A stretch of 64,000 nucleotides of DNA from Candidatus Saccharimonadota bacterium (GTDB lineage Bacteria; Patescibacteriota; Saccharimonadia; Saccharimonadales; Saccharimonadaceae): contig JAFWCN010000017.1 of the NCBI GenBank assembly GCA_017536895.1, forward strand, positions 23,270 through 87,269, given 5' to 3'. Of the stretch, positions 19,108-28,759 are shown piece after piece (position 1 is the stretch's first letter; each line of letters begins with the position of its first letter). The position numbers and the translations under genes are program-made. The notes beneath the pieces are model-generated. The model was not told where the DNA came from, searched no databases, and saw only the letters and a program-made list of their open reading frames with translations.

Positions 19108-19984
19108 ATCTTTTTGTCGCATCCTGCCACGTCGGCAAGGGCTCAAATCCGTTCTCTATCAACTTAGATTTATTTAGCCGTGAATTAAACGGCCTTTTTG
19201 CCACAGTTTTTCCTGCAATCTTTTCATACTCATTAGTCGTGACATGCTCTACTTTCACATCCATCCCCGCATCCTTGTATATTTCCTCTGCAAAATCTGC
19301 CCATGAAATATATCCACCCTCGTTCGTCGCATGATAATAACCATATTTATCCGTTTCAATCATATCAACTAGAAGCCTTGCTAAATCTACTGTATAAGTT
19401 GGTGTGCCAATCTGATCATCTACTACCTTAACCACATCATGCTTCTTCCCCACTTCAATCATCGTCTTAATAAAGTTCTTCCCATTTCTGCCAAACACCC
19501 ACGCAATTCTCACAATAAAGTATTTGTCCAGAATCTTCGACACTTCTAATTCTCCATCCAATTTAGATTGCCCATATACATTAATCGGTGCATAATTCTT
19601 ATCATCTGGCTGCCATGGTTTATCACCTCCACCATCAAACACATAATCCGTCGAAATATATACAAATTTTGCATCCACTTCTTTGGCAGCTTCCGCTAAA
19701 TTCCTCGTACCATCCACATTCACCGCTCTCACTACTTCCAATCTAGCAGGATCTTCTGCCCCATCCACATTTGTCCAAGCTGCACAATGCACAATCACAT
19801 CAGGCTTTACCTCTCGTACTATTTCAAAAACTCGATCCTTATCCGTAATGTCCATCTGTACATGCTCAAAATCCGCTTCCGCTTCCGACCTATCCGCACC
19901 AAATCCTTTATACCCCCGACGAGCTAGTTCTTCCATCACATCAAATCCGAGCTGTCCACTCGTACCAGTCACCAACACCTTCAT
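19085..19984 (-). CDS. rfbD: dTDP-4-dehydrorhamnose reductase
   Basis: 299 aa. NADPH-binding VTGTSGQLGFDV (about 5-16), VHCAAWTNVDGAE, STDYVFDG, YGQSKLDGE (catalytic Tyr-Lys) and VRIAWVFG. Last step of dTDP-L-rhamnose synthesis. Fourth gene of the rfbA-C-B-D operon. Gap to rfbB 3 nt. Confidence 0.96.
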   Translation of the reverse strand: MKVLVTGTSGQLGFDVMEELARRGYKGFGADRSEAEADFEHVQMDITDKDRVFEIVREVKPDVIVHCAAWTNVDGAEDPARLEVVRAVNVDGTRNLAEAAKEVDAKFVYISTDYVFDGGGDKPWQPDDKNYAPINVYGQSKLDGELEVSKILDKYFIVRIAWVFGRNGKNFIKTMIEVGKKHDVVKVVDDQIGTPTYTVDLARLLVDMIETDKYGYYHATNEGGYISWADFAEEIYKDAGMDVKVEHVTTNEYEKIAGKTVAKRPFNSRLNKSKLIENGFEPLPTWQDATKRFISILEN

Positions 19985-19987
19985 AAA

Positions 19988-21016
19988 CTATTTCCCTCCA
20001 TACATTTTTTCGTAGTAATTTTGATAATCACCCGAGATAATCTCTTCCCACCAATCTTTGTGGTCAAGATACCACTTTATCGTCTTCACAATTCCATTTT
20101 CAAACTTCGTCTCTGGCTCCCAGCCAAGTTGTGTCTTAATTTTAGTTGGATCAATTGCATAGCGCCTATCGTGACCTTTTCTATCTTCTACAAATTCAAT
20201 CAATGATTCTGGTTTTCCTAATTCCTTCAAAATTAGTTTCACAATATCAATATTCGCCATCTCATTATGACCCCCTACATTATACACTTCACCCACACAA
20301 TCTGCATGCATAATCATATCAATCGCTTTACAATGGTCTTCTACATATAACCAGTCTCGCACATTCTTGCCATCGCCATACACTGGCAACTTTTTATCAT
20401 TAAGAGCATTAATAATCATCAACGGAATCAATTTCTCCGGGAAATGATACGGTCCATAGTTATTCGAACAACGTGAAATCGTTGCCGGCAATCCATAAGT
20501 CCGATGATAAGCCATCGTCACAAGGTCAGCCGAAGCCTTTGAAGCCGAATACGGCGACGAAGCATGTAAATTCGTTTTTTCCGTAAAAAATAAATCTGGT
20601 CTGTCTAACGGCAAATCACCATATACCTCATCCGTTGACACCTGATGATAACGCTTCGCTTTATGTTTCAAACACGCATCCATCAATACTTTTGGCCCCA
20701 TAATATTAGTTTCCAAAAATACCTGCGGGTCTTCAATCGACCTATCCACATGCGACTCTGCCGCAAAGTTCACTACAATATCTGGTTTTTCTTCTTCAAA
20801 TAGTTTATCCACTAATTCCGCATCCCGAATGTCACCCTTCACAAAACGAAAGTTCTTATTCTCCATCGCTTTCTTTAAGGTAGACAAATTTCCTGCATAG
20901 GTCAAAGAATCCAAACAAATAATCCTATAATTCGGATATTTCTTTAACATATAATAAACAAAGTTCGAACCAATAAATCCCGCCCCGCCAGTTACAATAA
21001 TCGTTTTCTTGTCCAT
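19988..21016 (-). CDS. rfbB: dTDP-glucose 4,6-dehydratase
   Basis: 342 aa. GGAGFIGSNFVYY (about 9-21), NFAAESHVDRSI, STDEVYGDLP, YSASKASADLV (catalytic Tyr-Lys), RCSNNYGPYHFPEKLIPL, NVRDWLYVEDH. Makes the 4-keto-6-deoxy intermediate of rhamnose synthesis. RBS AGGAGG just upstream; 7 nt after rfbC. Confidence 0.97.
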   Translation of the reverse strand: MDKKTIIVTGGAGFIGSNFVYYMLKKYPNYRIICLDSLTYAGNLSTLKKAMENKNFRFVKGDIRDAELVDKLFEEEKPDIVVNFAAESHVDRSIEDPQVFLETNIMGPKVLMDACLKHKAKRYHQVSTDEVYGDLPLDRPDLFFTEKTNLHASSPYSASKASADLVTMAYHRTYGLPATISRCSNNYGPYHFPEKLIPLMIINALNDKKLPVYGDGKNVRDWLYVEDHCKAIDMIMHADCVGEVYNVGGHNEMANIDIVKLILKELGKPESLIEFVEDRKGHDRRYAIDPTKIKTQLGWEPETKFENGIVKTIKWYLDHKDWWEEIISGDYQNYYEKMYGGK

Positions 21017-21023
21017 ATACCTC

Positions 21024-21578
21024 CTATAACTTAAATTTAAAATTCAACTCCGCTAATTTTGGATGTTTCAAATCCTTTTCTGATAGAATTAATTCGCCTT
21101 CAACCTCTGGCCAATCAATCCCTGCCGAATCATACATTACTCCACCTTCATCTTCCGGGTGATAAAATTCATCACACTTATAAGCAAACTCTGCCTTTTC
21201 TGAAACCACCAAAAATCCATGCGCAAATCCTCTTGGAATCATTAATTGCTTATGATTATCTGCCGATAATAACTCGCCTACCCATTTACCAAAGGTTGGT
21301 GACCCTTCGCGAAGGTCCACTGCTACATCAAACACTTCACCAGATAATACTCGCACTAACTTTGCCTGTGGATGTTCTTTCTGAAAATGTAAACCTCTTA
21401 AAACCCCTCGCCGAGAAGACGATTGATTATCCTGTACAAATTTATAATCCAGCCCTGCTTCTTTAAAATCTGACTCAGAATAAGTTTCCATAAAATACCC
21501 CCGCTCATCACCAAACAACGTTGGTTCAATCACATACACCCCTTCAATTGCAGTCTTATTAAATACAAATTTTCCCAT
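21024..21578 (-). CDS. rfbC: dTDP-4-dehydrorhamnose 3,5-epimerase
   Basis: 184 aa. GDERGYFMETYSESDFKEAG, QDNQSSSRRGVLRGLHFQ (active-site His and Arg), VAVDLREGSPTFGKW and PRGFAHGFLV are characteristic cupin-fold residues. Third enzyme of the dTDP-rhamnose pathway. Its ATG overlaps the rfbA stop. Confidence 0.97.
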   Translation of the reverse strand: MGKFVFNKTAIEGVYVIEPTLFGDERGYFMETYSESDFKEAGLDYKFVQDNQSSSRRGVLRGLHFQKEHPQAKLVRVLSGEVFDVAVDLREGSPTFGKWVGELLSADNHKQLMIPRGFAHGFLVVSEKAEFAYKCDEFYHPEDEGGVMYDSAGIDWPEVEGELILSEKDLKHPKLAELNFKFKL

Positions 21579-22462
21579 TAATCTCGCATCTTCCCTTCTG
21601 CCACGTTAAATAAGTGCTGACCATATGAAGATTTCTTATACTTCTTTGCCGATGCCAATAACTCATCCTTAGAAATCCACCCGTTCTTATAGGCCACTTC
21701 TTCCGGCGCCGCGATTTGAATACCCTGCCGCTTCTGCACTACTCTTACGAAGTCTGACGCATCAGCCAAAGAATCCATCGTTCCCGTATCAAGCCAGGCC
21801 GAACCTCTGCCCAAGAGTTGCACATCCAAAAGCCCATCCTTTAAGTACATTTCATTCAAAGTCGTAATTTCAAGTTCCCCTCTATCAGACGGTTTCACCT
21901 TTTTCGCCCTTTCCGACACTCCCGCCGGATAGAAATAAAGTCCCGTCACTGCATAATTACTCTTTGGTTCCTTTGGCTTTTCTTCAATTGAAATTGCCTT
22001 CCAATTCTTATCAAACTCCACCACACCAAATCTCTCTGGGTCTGTCACATGGTAACCAAATACCGTCGCCCTACCCTTTTCTGCTTTCTTTGTTGACTCT
22101 TTTAGCATCTCCGAAAATCCTGACCCATAAAAGATATTATCCCCTAGCACCATCGCACAGGCTTCATCGCCAATAAAATCTTCACCCAGAATAAACGCCT
22201 GTGCCAAACCATCCGGCGAAGGCTGCACTGTATAATATAGATCTAGCCCCATCGCCTTACCATCGCCAAGAAGCCTCTGGAAATTTGGCATGTCATCAGG
22301 TGTAGAAATAATCAAAATATCCCTAATACCTGCAATCATCAAAGTAGAAAGCGGATAATAAATCATTGGTTTATCATACACCGGCAACATCTGTTTAGAT
22401 GTCCCAAGTGTCAGCGGATAAAGCCGCGTCCCAGATCCCCCCGCTAAGATAATTCCCTTCAT
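21578..22462 (-). CDS. rfbA: Glucose-1-phosphate thymidylyltransferase
   Basis: 294 aa. Nucleotide-binding [11 protein letters not shown] (8-18), [29 protein letters not shown], and VVEFD. First enzyme of dTDP-rhamnose synthesis and first gene of its operon. TATAAT-like sequence (TTATAATTAAG) lies about 30 nt upstream. It feeds rhamnose to the glycosyltransferases at 22517-30923. Confidence 0.97.
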   Translation of the reverse strand: MKGIILAGGSGTRLYPLTLGTSKQMLPVYDKPMIYYPLSTLMIAGIRDILIISTPDDMPNFQRLLGDGKAMGLDLYYTVQPSPDGLAQAFILGEDFIGDEACAMVLGDNIFYGSGFSEMLKESTKKAEKGRATVFGYHVTDPERFGVVEFDKNWKAISIEEKPKEPKSNYAVTGLYFYPAGVSERAKKVKPSDRGELEITTLNEMYLKDGLLDVQLLGRGSAWLDTGTMDSLADASDFVRVVQKRQGIQIAAPEEVAYKNGWISKDELLASAKKYKKSSYGQHLFNVAEGKMRD

Positions 22463-22516
22463 AATAATAACTCCAATTACTTTACTTAATTATAACATAT
22501 TGGGAGAAAAAAGTAT

Positions 22517-23374
22517 CTAGCCAAGCCGCGCTTTTACTCTGTTTTGCTCATTCTTCATCGCAATAATAACATCTTTAGATAAATCGTACTTCTTCTTAAA
22601 ATAGCTGTGCATATCGACTATCTCATCAAAATGACGCTCTGCTTTTTTGGAATCATCCGTAACACTCCCCTTATGAATTCGGAAATTATTTAAAGATCCA
22701 CGATTATAACTAATCTTCCCACCTTCCAACACCTTCGTATAAATATACCAGTCTCCTACTTGCATATACTTTAATGCTTCTTTCATTATCTTTAATAACT
22801 TCTTGTCATTTTTAAACACCGCCGCCGAAACATTTGGTATCGTACATCTTATCGCCATAATTTCCTCAATTTCATGAAATCCATCCTTAACATAACTCTT
22901 CTTGTAATGCCCTGTCTTTTCTCTATCTCGCGACCATCTAAAGCTTGGCGCTATCATTAAACCCCAACTATTAATCAGCTTTGACTCTGCATAAGACAGT
23001 ACCACCTCCGGGTCGTCAAATCCTTTCATCACCTCCTTCAAAAACCTCCGCGAGCAAGAATCATCCGCCTCCGCAATCCAAACATAATCTCCAGTAGCTA
23101 ACTCAAAACCTTTCTTCCATTGTGCTATTGCCTTACCAGAATTCACCTCATTCTTCACAAAACTAACCTTTAACTCCGGAAACCTTTCACGCACTTCAGC
23201 CAATTTCATTTCAATCACCTCTACACTATTATCAGTAGAGCAATCATCTAGCACGATTAACTCATAAATCGGATAGGTCTGCCCTACCACTGAATCAATT
23301 CGCCTATTAATATACTTACCATAATTATAGTTTGGTATCACTACCGAAACTTTTTTACCTTGCGAAATAGTCAT
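22517..23374 (-). CDS. Glycosyltransferase family 2
   Basis: 285 aa. VSVVIPNYNYGKYINRRIDSVVGQTYPIYEL, LDDCSTDNSVE, YVWIAEADDSCS (donor-binding region) and a C-terminal acceptor region. Closely related in sequence to the first domain of the protein at 26603 (same PNYNY / EADDSCS wording), so the two probably arose by duplication. Overlaps the gene at 23355 by 20 nt. Transfers a sugar, possibly rhamnose, to the surface glycan. Confidence 0.85.
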   Translation of the reverse strand: MTISQGKKVSVVIPNYNYGKYINRRIDSVVGQTYPIYELIVLDDCSTDNSVEVIEMKLAEVRERFPELKVSFVKNEVNSGKAIAQWKKGFELATGDYVWIAEADDSCSRRFLKEVMKGFDDPEVVLSYAESKLINSWGLMIAPSFRWSRDREKTGHYKKSYVKDGFHEIEEIMAIRCTIPNVSAAVFKNDKKLLKIMKEALKYMQVGDWYIYTKVLEGGKISYNRGSLNNFRIHKGSVTDDSKKAERHFDEIVDMHSYFKKKYDLSKDVIIAMKNEQNRVKARLG

Positions 23375-24410
23375 ATGCTTCCTCCACCTCTTTCAAGAAT
23401 TCCTTTCCATAATAATGCTTCAAGGCATATTCCTTGGCTCGCTTTGCAATTCTTTTATTCTCTTTAGGATGCCCATACAAGTATTCCAATTTACCATACC
23501 ATTCACTAGTCTTTGCCAAAAACCCATTCTCCCCATCAGAAATAGCCTTTTTAAATGTATACGTCGGCGACGCAATTGTTGTCGTCTCCACCACCGCCGC
23601 CTCAAAAAATTTTAATTCAGATTTACAATTCGTAAAATCATTTATCACTAGGGGCGCAATATTCACATCAACTTCAGATATTAGCTTCTGTAGCTTCAAA
23701 TAATCTACCAGCTGAACAACTTGTACTCTCCCTTTCTCAATCATCTCCTTTATTCTCGCTGAATAATCCATATATCCCACTATTTTTAGCGTCACATCAT
23801 TATGCTCATTCAAAAACTCTACTAATTCCAATTCTATTAGTCTAAAATCCTTCACATGCGTTGGAGAGCCAGAAAAATACCCTACCACAAAACCATCGTA
23901 CTTCTTTTCCTTCAAACACTTTTCCGATACTTCTATCTGCTTCTCATTCAACGAATTCGGTATTACTTTATATGGTTTACTAAAGCTCCTTTTTAATTTT
24001 TTTCCCAAAAAATCATTTGTACATAAGAATCCGTCCACCTTCTTCGCAATCCTCCGAATACCCCAAAAATAACCCATCCAATAAACAACATTTCGGCTAT
24101 TTGTTGATCGCATTAATATCGGCAAATCACGGTAATCAAAAACCAAATCATCTAAATCAAATAATACCCTCACATTTTTTCGCTTTGCGTCCTCAATTAG
24201 TTTCAGTACCGTATCATCTTTTGCCGTCTGTCTTTCTATCACCAAAATTTCAGCCGAGCCCAAAGCATCATAAATTTTATCGATATCCTTTTTCAAAAAC
24301 CATTCAGTCTCCCACTTTTTGTTATTTTTCAATGCCATCTCAACATTCATGCACCGATAGCGAAACTGAGCACTTTTCTGGTCTTCTACTAAATATATTA
24401 CCTTCTTCAC
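23355..24410 (-). CDS. GT-B glycosyltransferase
   Basis: 351 aa, GTG start at 24410 inside a GTGA overlap with the gene before. It contains FDLDDLVFDYRDLP, a GT1/GT4 linker, VGYFSGSPTHVKDF (nucleotide-binding turn) and FFEAAVVETTTIASPTYTF. It matches the first half of the 718-aa enzyme at 24407 (DVDDLVIDT; GYLSGSITHN), so it is a paralogue of that domain. Cytoplasmic; donor sugar unknown. Confidence 0.8.
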   Translation of the reverse strand: MKKVIYLVEDQKSAQFRYRCMNVEMALKNNKKWETEWFLKKDIDKIYDALGSAEILVIERQTAKDDTVLKLIEDAKRKNVRVLFDLDDLVFDYRDLPILMRSTNSRNVVYWMGYFWGIRRIAKKVDGFLCTNDFLGKKLKRSFSKPYKVIPNSLNEKQIEVSEKCLKEKKYDGFVVGYFSGSPTHVKDFRLIELELVEFLNEHNDVTLKIVGYMDYSARIKEMIEKGRVQVVQLVDYLKLQKLISEVDVNIAPLVINDFTNCKSELKFFEAAVVETTTIASPTYTFKKAISDGENGFLAKTSEWYGKLEYLYGHPKENKRIAKRAKEYALKHYYGKEFLKEVEEAYDYFAR

Positions 24411-26563
24411 TTATATAACCCCACTATCTTATCTTCAATCTTTTTCCAATCTCGCGATTCCGCAACTTTTCTTCCATTTTTAGTCAGTTTATTCCTTAAT
24501 TCTTCATCCTCTACTATTTTCTCAATCTTTTTTATTCCTCCATCAATATCCCCCTGCTCGTAAAACAAGCAGTTTTCTCCATCTTTCAAATATTCCTGGT
24601 TCCCACCATTTGGTACTGCTACCACATACCCGCCAGTCGCCATCATCTCAAGTGGCGGATAAGAAAAACTTTCTAGTATACTAGTTTTTAGTAAGATATC
24701 GCATTCTTCATAGATCTTCCCTACCTCATCATGTGGCACCCGATTATAAAACTTGTCTACCCTGTACCAAGCTTTCGGTTTGCCTAAATACGACAAATAC
24801 ACAATTTCAAACTTCTCTTGGTCAAGCCTCTCAACAATCCGGAAACTCTCATCCACGTTCTTATAATAATCCTTCGAATTTCCTTCGACCAATATCTTTA
24901 TCTTTCCTTTCAAATCTCTCTCTCGGTATTTAAACTTATCTAGATCAATCCCATTTGGTGCATATTTTACCTTTCTACCAAAATCTTTTTCCAACCATTC
25001 TTTACACCATTCCGAAATTGTTAAATACTTTATCCCGTTCTCATGGTAAGTTGCGTTTGCTTCACGTTTCACCGGTGAACCATACTCATTAAAATCTGTC
25101 TCAAAATTCTGCACCAAATACATTTTTTCACCCGCGTTAGGATACTCCTTCACATATTTCAACGTTGTGTATAGCGTAGCCACCATCCGATCAAATCTCG
25201 CATTCACATCATGTTTCACCCCGCTTACCACATTGACTTCTCCATCTTCACTAACAACATTCTTGTCGCTCTTATCCATATTAATTGCCATAACATCCCA
25301 ACCATTACTTCGCAAAATCTCACAATGCTTAAAAACCACATTCACGCCGCCACTTATATTGGTAGACGGTAATACAAAAGCAATGTTTTTTGCTAATTTA
25401 GAGCTAATAAACTCTGCCAGCCCTCGGCCAGTATAAGTCGTTACATAGTTTTTTATTGCTTTTTTATGTGCATTCTCACCAATTTGCTCTCGTAATTTTT
25501 TATCTAATACCAATCTTTTTATTTTTTCATACCATTCGTTACTTGTTTTGCAAAGCATGCCAGTCTCACCGTCATCAATCGCGTCTTTAAACGCCCCAAA
25601 ATCACTCGCTACCGTCACAACTTTACATAAAGCCGCTTCCGTCCACTTATTCTCCGATTTCGCTTCATTAAATACTGTTTTTTCAATCGGTGCCAAATTA
25701 ATGTCTAGTCCTGCAATCACCTTTGGCAATTCTTCCCAACTTCCGAATGGCTTCCTAATTACCCTATCTTCAAACCTTTCCAAATCCTTTGGTAAATTTA
25801 AATATCCCATCACGCACAATTTCGCTTGAGGAAACTCCTCAAGAATTTGTACAAGAGCCGGGGTTATTAACTCCAAATCCGGATTATGCGTAATGCTCCC
25901 ACTCAAATACCCAATTACAACTTCGTTCGAATCCTTCTTTACGTTTTTTATCGCATCAAGCGATAATTTCACCATTTTCTCACTAGCTACATTTTTATTT
26001 ACATATACTTCTTTGCCATATTTTTCTAATTCACGCTTAAGCGCTGGCGTCGTTGTAATACAATAGTCACAAAGCTTCATCGTCTCCCCCATTCTTTTCA
26101 CCCCATCATCATACAACGCTCGTTCTTCCTTGTTCATTTTTTGAACATGGTCAATCTTGTCTGTATACTTAGTATCAATCACAAGATCATCCACATCATA
26201 AAAAACCCTTTTATTGTAATAATGCGCTTTCTCAATCAGTTTTTGCACCTCTTCTGTAATCGGGCAACGGAAAATCACCACCGCCCTATAATATTTCAAT
26301 TTCTCTACGTCTAAATTAGTATACAAAACTTTTTCCACGCTTAGCCCACAAGCCTCTAGCTGTTCCATTTGGTGATCGACTCTATATCTCTCCGGATGCG
26401 ACAAAGTACAGCCATTGATAAACAATATGTCTCGCATTTCATCTGTTTTAAAGCCAGTTTGAGCCTTAAATACTAAATAGTTTTTAGTTTTTTTCGCAAC
26501 AGAAACCACCCCCTCATCCGCAAGTGTCCGCCGCACCTTTCCAATTAAACTAGTTAAACTCAT
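24407..26563 (-). CDS. Two-domain glycosyltransferase (GT-B + GT4, WsaF-like)
   Basis: 718 aa. Domain 1 (about 45-385) resembles the neighbouring 351-aa GT-B enzyme (FYDVDDLVIDT, YLSGSITHNPD). Domain 2 (about 390-718) has STNISGGVNVVFKHCEILRSNGW, YLVQNFETDFNEYG, YLTISEWCKEWLEKDFG and YAPNGIDLDKF, which resemble the rhamnosyltransferase WsaF, then SILESFSYPPLEMMATGG. Probably adds two linkages of one glycan. Its stop overlaps the next gene (TGA within GTGA). Confidence 0.84.
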   Translation of the reverse strand: MSLTSLIGKVRRTLADEGVVSVAKKTKNYLVFKAQTGFKTDEMRDILFINGCTLSHPERYRVDHQMEQLEACGLSVEKVLYTNLDVEKLKYYRAVVIFRCPITEEVQKLIEKAHYYNKRVFYDVDDLVIDTKYTDKIDHVQKMNKEERALYDDGVKRMGETMKLCDYCITTTPALKRELEKYGKEVYVNKNVASEKMVKLSLDAIKNVKKDSNEVVIGYLSGSITHNPDLELITPALVQILEEFPQAKLCVMGYLNLPKDLERFEDRVIRKPFGSWEELPKVIAGLDINLAPIEKTVFNEAKSENKWTEAALCKVVTVASDFGAFKDAIDDGETGMLCKTSNEWYEKIKRLVLDKKLREQIGENAHKKAIKNYVTTYTGRGLAEFISSKLAKNIAFVLPSTNISGGVNVVFKHCEILRSNGWDVMAINMDKSDKNVVSEDGEVNVVSGVKHDVNARFDRMVATLYTTLKYVKEYPNAGEKMYLVQNFETDFNEYGSPVKREANATYHENGIKYLTISEWCKEWLEKDFGRKVKYAPNGIDLDKFKYRERDLKGKIKILVEGNSKDYYKNVDESFRIVERLDQEKFEIVYLSYLGKPKAWYRVDKFYNRVPHDEVGKIYEECDILLKTSILESFSYPPLEMMATGGYVVAVPNGGNQEYLKDGENCLFYEQGDIDGGIKKIEKIVEDEELRNKLTKNGRKVAESRDWKKIEDKIVGLYK

Positions 26564-26602
26564 ACATTTATTCTATCAAAAAACTCGCAAAAACGCCACC
26601 GG

Positions 26603-28759
26603 TTACTTCTTAAAGCCAAATGCTCTCTCAATATAATCCACGAAACCCGCAATCTTATCTTCATGTTTTATATAGGCATAAACCTGCTCTGGGTTAGCAG
26701 TCATCAACAAATCAGGCAAATCTACTAAATCCATCTTCTTGCAATACTTTCGAACAAACTTATTATTTGAAACATCCATCATCCGATACTTGTCACAAAA
26801 AGTCCCAATAAACTTTTCCCTCTCATTCTTATTCCCTATATTACATATCACATGTACCAATAAAGCAATCAGTTGATTACTGACCATTATTCCCTTAATA
26901 TCTTCCGCTTCATTCGGAAGAATCTTTCTCATCTCTTCAACAGCATAATTTACTGTATCAAAAATTGCAAAACGTTTTTCGCTAAACTCAGAGTTTTGGA
27001 TAGATCCTTTTCTTTGATAGTATTTATAGAACGAACTTGGAACATACTGTATATCATTTGCTAACGCCATCACCACTGGTGTAATTGCTACATCCTCATT
27101 ATTCAATCCCTCAGGATATTTCCCCACTTTATCATATAGTTCTCTCTTCACCATCTTATTGTTCGAAGATGCCATCAATCCGTCAATCAAGAAACCCTTC
27201 AGTCCACCCGGTTTCTTATGATACACCGGACAATTAATAGTTGTCCCATCATCATAAATAAGTGCTATATCGCACACCACAATATCCGCGTCCTTCTCTA
27301 AAGCTACTTTTAACATTACCTGGTACCCATTCGGCTTTATCTCATCATCGGCATCCATAAATATCACATACCGACCACTAGCCTTGTCTAGCCCATAATT
27401 TTTCGCCGACGACAGCCCGCCATTCTTTTTATAATAATATTTAATTTGCGGACACTCTTTTATATGTTTCTTTATAACACTTTTTGTCTCATCAGTAGAC
27501 CCATCATCTATTACAATTATTTCCGATTTCTCCGGCAAAGCTTTCTCAGCAGAAGTTAAACATCCATCGATATAGTTTTCAGCATTATAAGCACACACTA
27601 TCACACTTAACAAAACTTCATCTCTCACTTTACTCTTACTTAATATTTTAGAAAAGGGTTTTTTCATATATTCAAACTCTTCTTCAGATAAGCCAAAGCT
27701 GTCTATCACCACCTTACGATACTTTTGAATCCTTTTCTTGTCACGAGGGCTTAACTCTACATCTTTCATAATACTGCCCTGCACCGCTTCAATCTCTAAA
27801 AATTGCTTGTACTTATCCGTTGTCAAAGTAACACCTTTTTGCTGCATCCTATGGTAATTCAATGATTCACCACAATAGGCAATTTTACCATGCAAAAGGT
27901 ACTTTGAATAAAAATACCAATCCCCTGCTAATCTAAACTTTTGTGCTTCATGCAAATACTTTTTTATTGGAGCCTCAACCCTTCTAAAAACCACCCCGGA
28001 AGCATTAGCAATAGTATTATTAGTACAAAGGAACTGCTTCAGCTCGTTTTTGCCATCATTAACAAAACTTTTATCCCAATGACCTGTCCTAAATTCGTCA
28101 ATCCATGGTCTCAAGTCCGCCATTATCTTATTCCCGTCCTCATCAATAGTTTTAGACTCAGAATACGACAACACTACATCTTTATCTCTAAATGCTCGCA
28201 TCACTGAATTTAAAAAGTATTTACTGCACGAATCATCCGCTTCACAAATCCACACAAAATCGCCCGTACTTTCTGAAAAACATTTTTCCCATTGTTTAAA
28301 TACATTGCCACTATTTTGCTCATTTGGCACAAATTTTACTTTTAAATCTGGTCTTCTTATTTTCAAATCCTCAATTATTTCCTCAATCACCTTACCACTA
28401 TCATCTGTCGATTTGTCATCCAAAATAATCAACTCATAAATTGGATATTTTTGCGAAAGTATTGACTCTACTCTCTCTTTTAAATACCTAGCGTAATTGT
28501 AGTTTGGTATTACTGCGCTAACTTTATAAACCGGCTTCGGCGTAAAAAACTTTCTTACATCAAAACGGCTCTCCCTTAGGTATATACCAAGCTTACAAAA
28601 CAATACTATTAAAAATGCAAAAAACATCCATCCTACGGTGAACAACACTAATACTCCCCATGAAACATGAAAGATAACTCCTATCACACAGTCCACTATC
28701 AACGCTAAAAGAAGTGCTACAGCCAATGTCATCTTCGGTCTATTATTTATTCTTTCCAT
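26603..28759 (-). CDS. Two-domain GT2 glycosyltransferase with N-terminal membrane anchor
   Basis: 718 aa. Two transmembrane helices (about 13-28 and 33-58). First GT2 domain about 80-330 (VSAVIPNYNYARYLKERVESIL, LDDKSTDDSG, WICEADDSCS). Second GT2 domain about 385-640 (LSVIVCAYNAENYIDGCL, DDGSTDET, FMDADDEI). Two active sites in one anchored chain suit processive synthesis of a disaccharide repeat (inference). Overlaps the next gene upstream by 17 nt. Confidence 0.87.
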   Translation of the reverse strand: MERINNRPKMTLAVALLLALIVDCVIGVIFHVSWGVLVLFTVGWMFFAFLIVLFCKLGIYLRESRFDVRKFFTPKPVYKVSAVIPNYNYARYLKERVESILSQKYPIYELIILDDKSTDDSGKVIEEIIEDLKIRRPDLKVKFVPNEQNSGNVFKQWEKCFSESTGDFVWICEADDSCSKYFLNSVMRAFRDKDVVLSYSESKTIDEDGNKIMADLRPWIDEFRTGHWDKSFVNDGKNELKQFLCTNNTIANASGVVFRRVEAPIKKYLHEAQKFRLAGDWYFYSKYLLHGKIAYCGESLNYHRMQQKGVTLTTDKYKQFLEIEAVQGSIMKDVELSPRDKKRIQKYRKVVIDSFGLSEEEFEYMKKPFSKILSKSKVRDEVLLSVIVCAYNAENYIDGCLTSAEKALPEKSEIIVIDDGSTDETKSVIKKHIKECPQIKYYYKKNGGLSSAKNYGLDKASGRYVIFMDADDEIKPNGYQVMLKVALEKDADIVVCDIALIYDDGTTINCPVYHKKPGGLKGFLIDGLMASSNNKMVKRELYDKVGKYPEGLNNEDVAITPVVMALANDIQYVPSSFYKYYQRKGSIQNSEFSEKRFAIFDTVNYAVEEMRKILPNEAEDIKGIMVSNQLIALLVHVICNIGNKNEREKFIGTFCDKYRMMDVSNNKFVRKYCKKMDLVDLPDLLMTANPEQVYAYIKHEDKIAGFVDYIERAFGFKK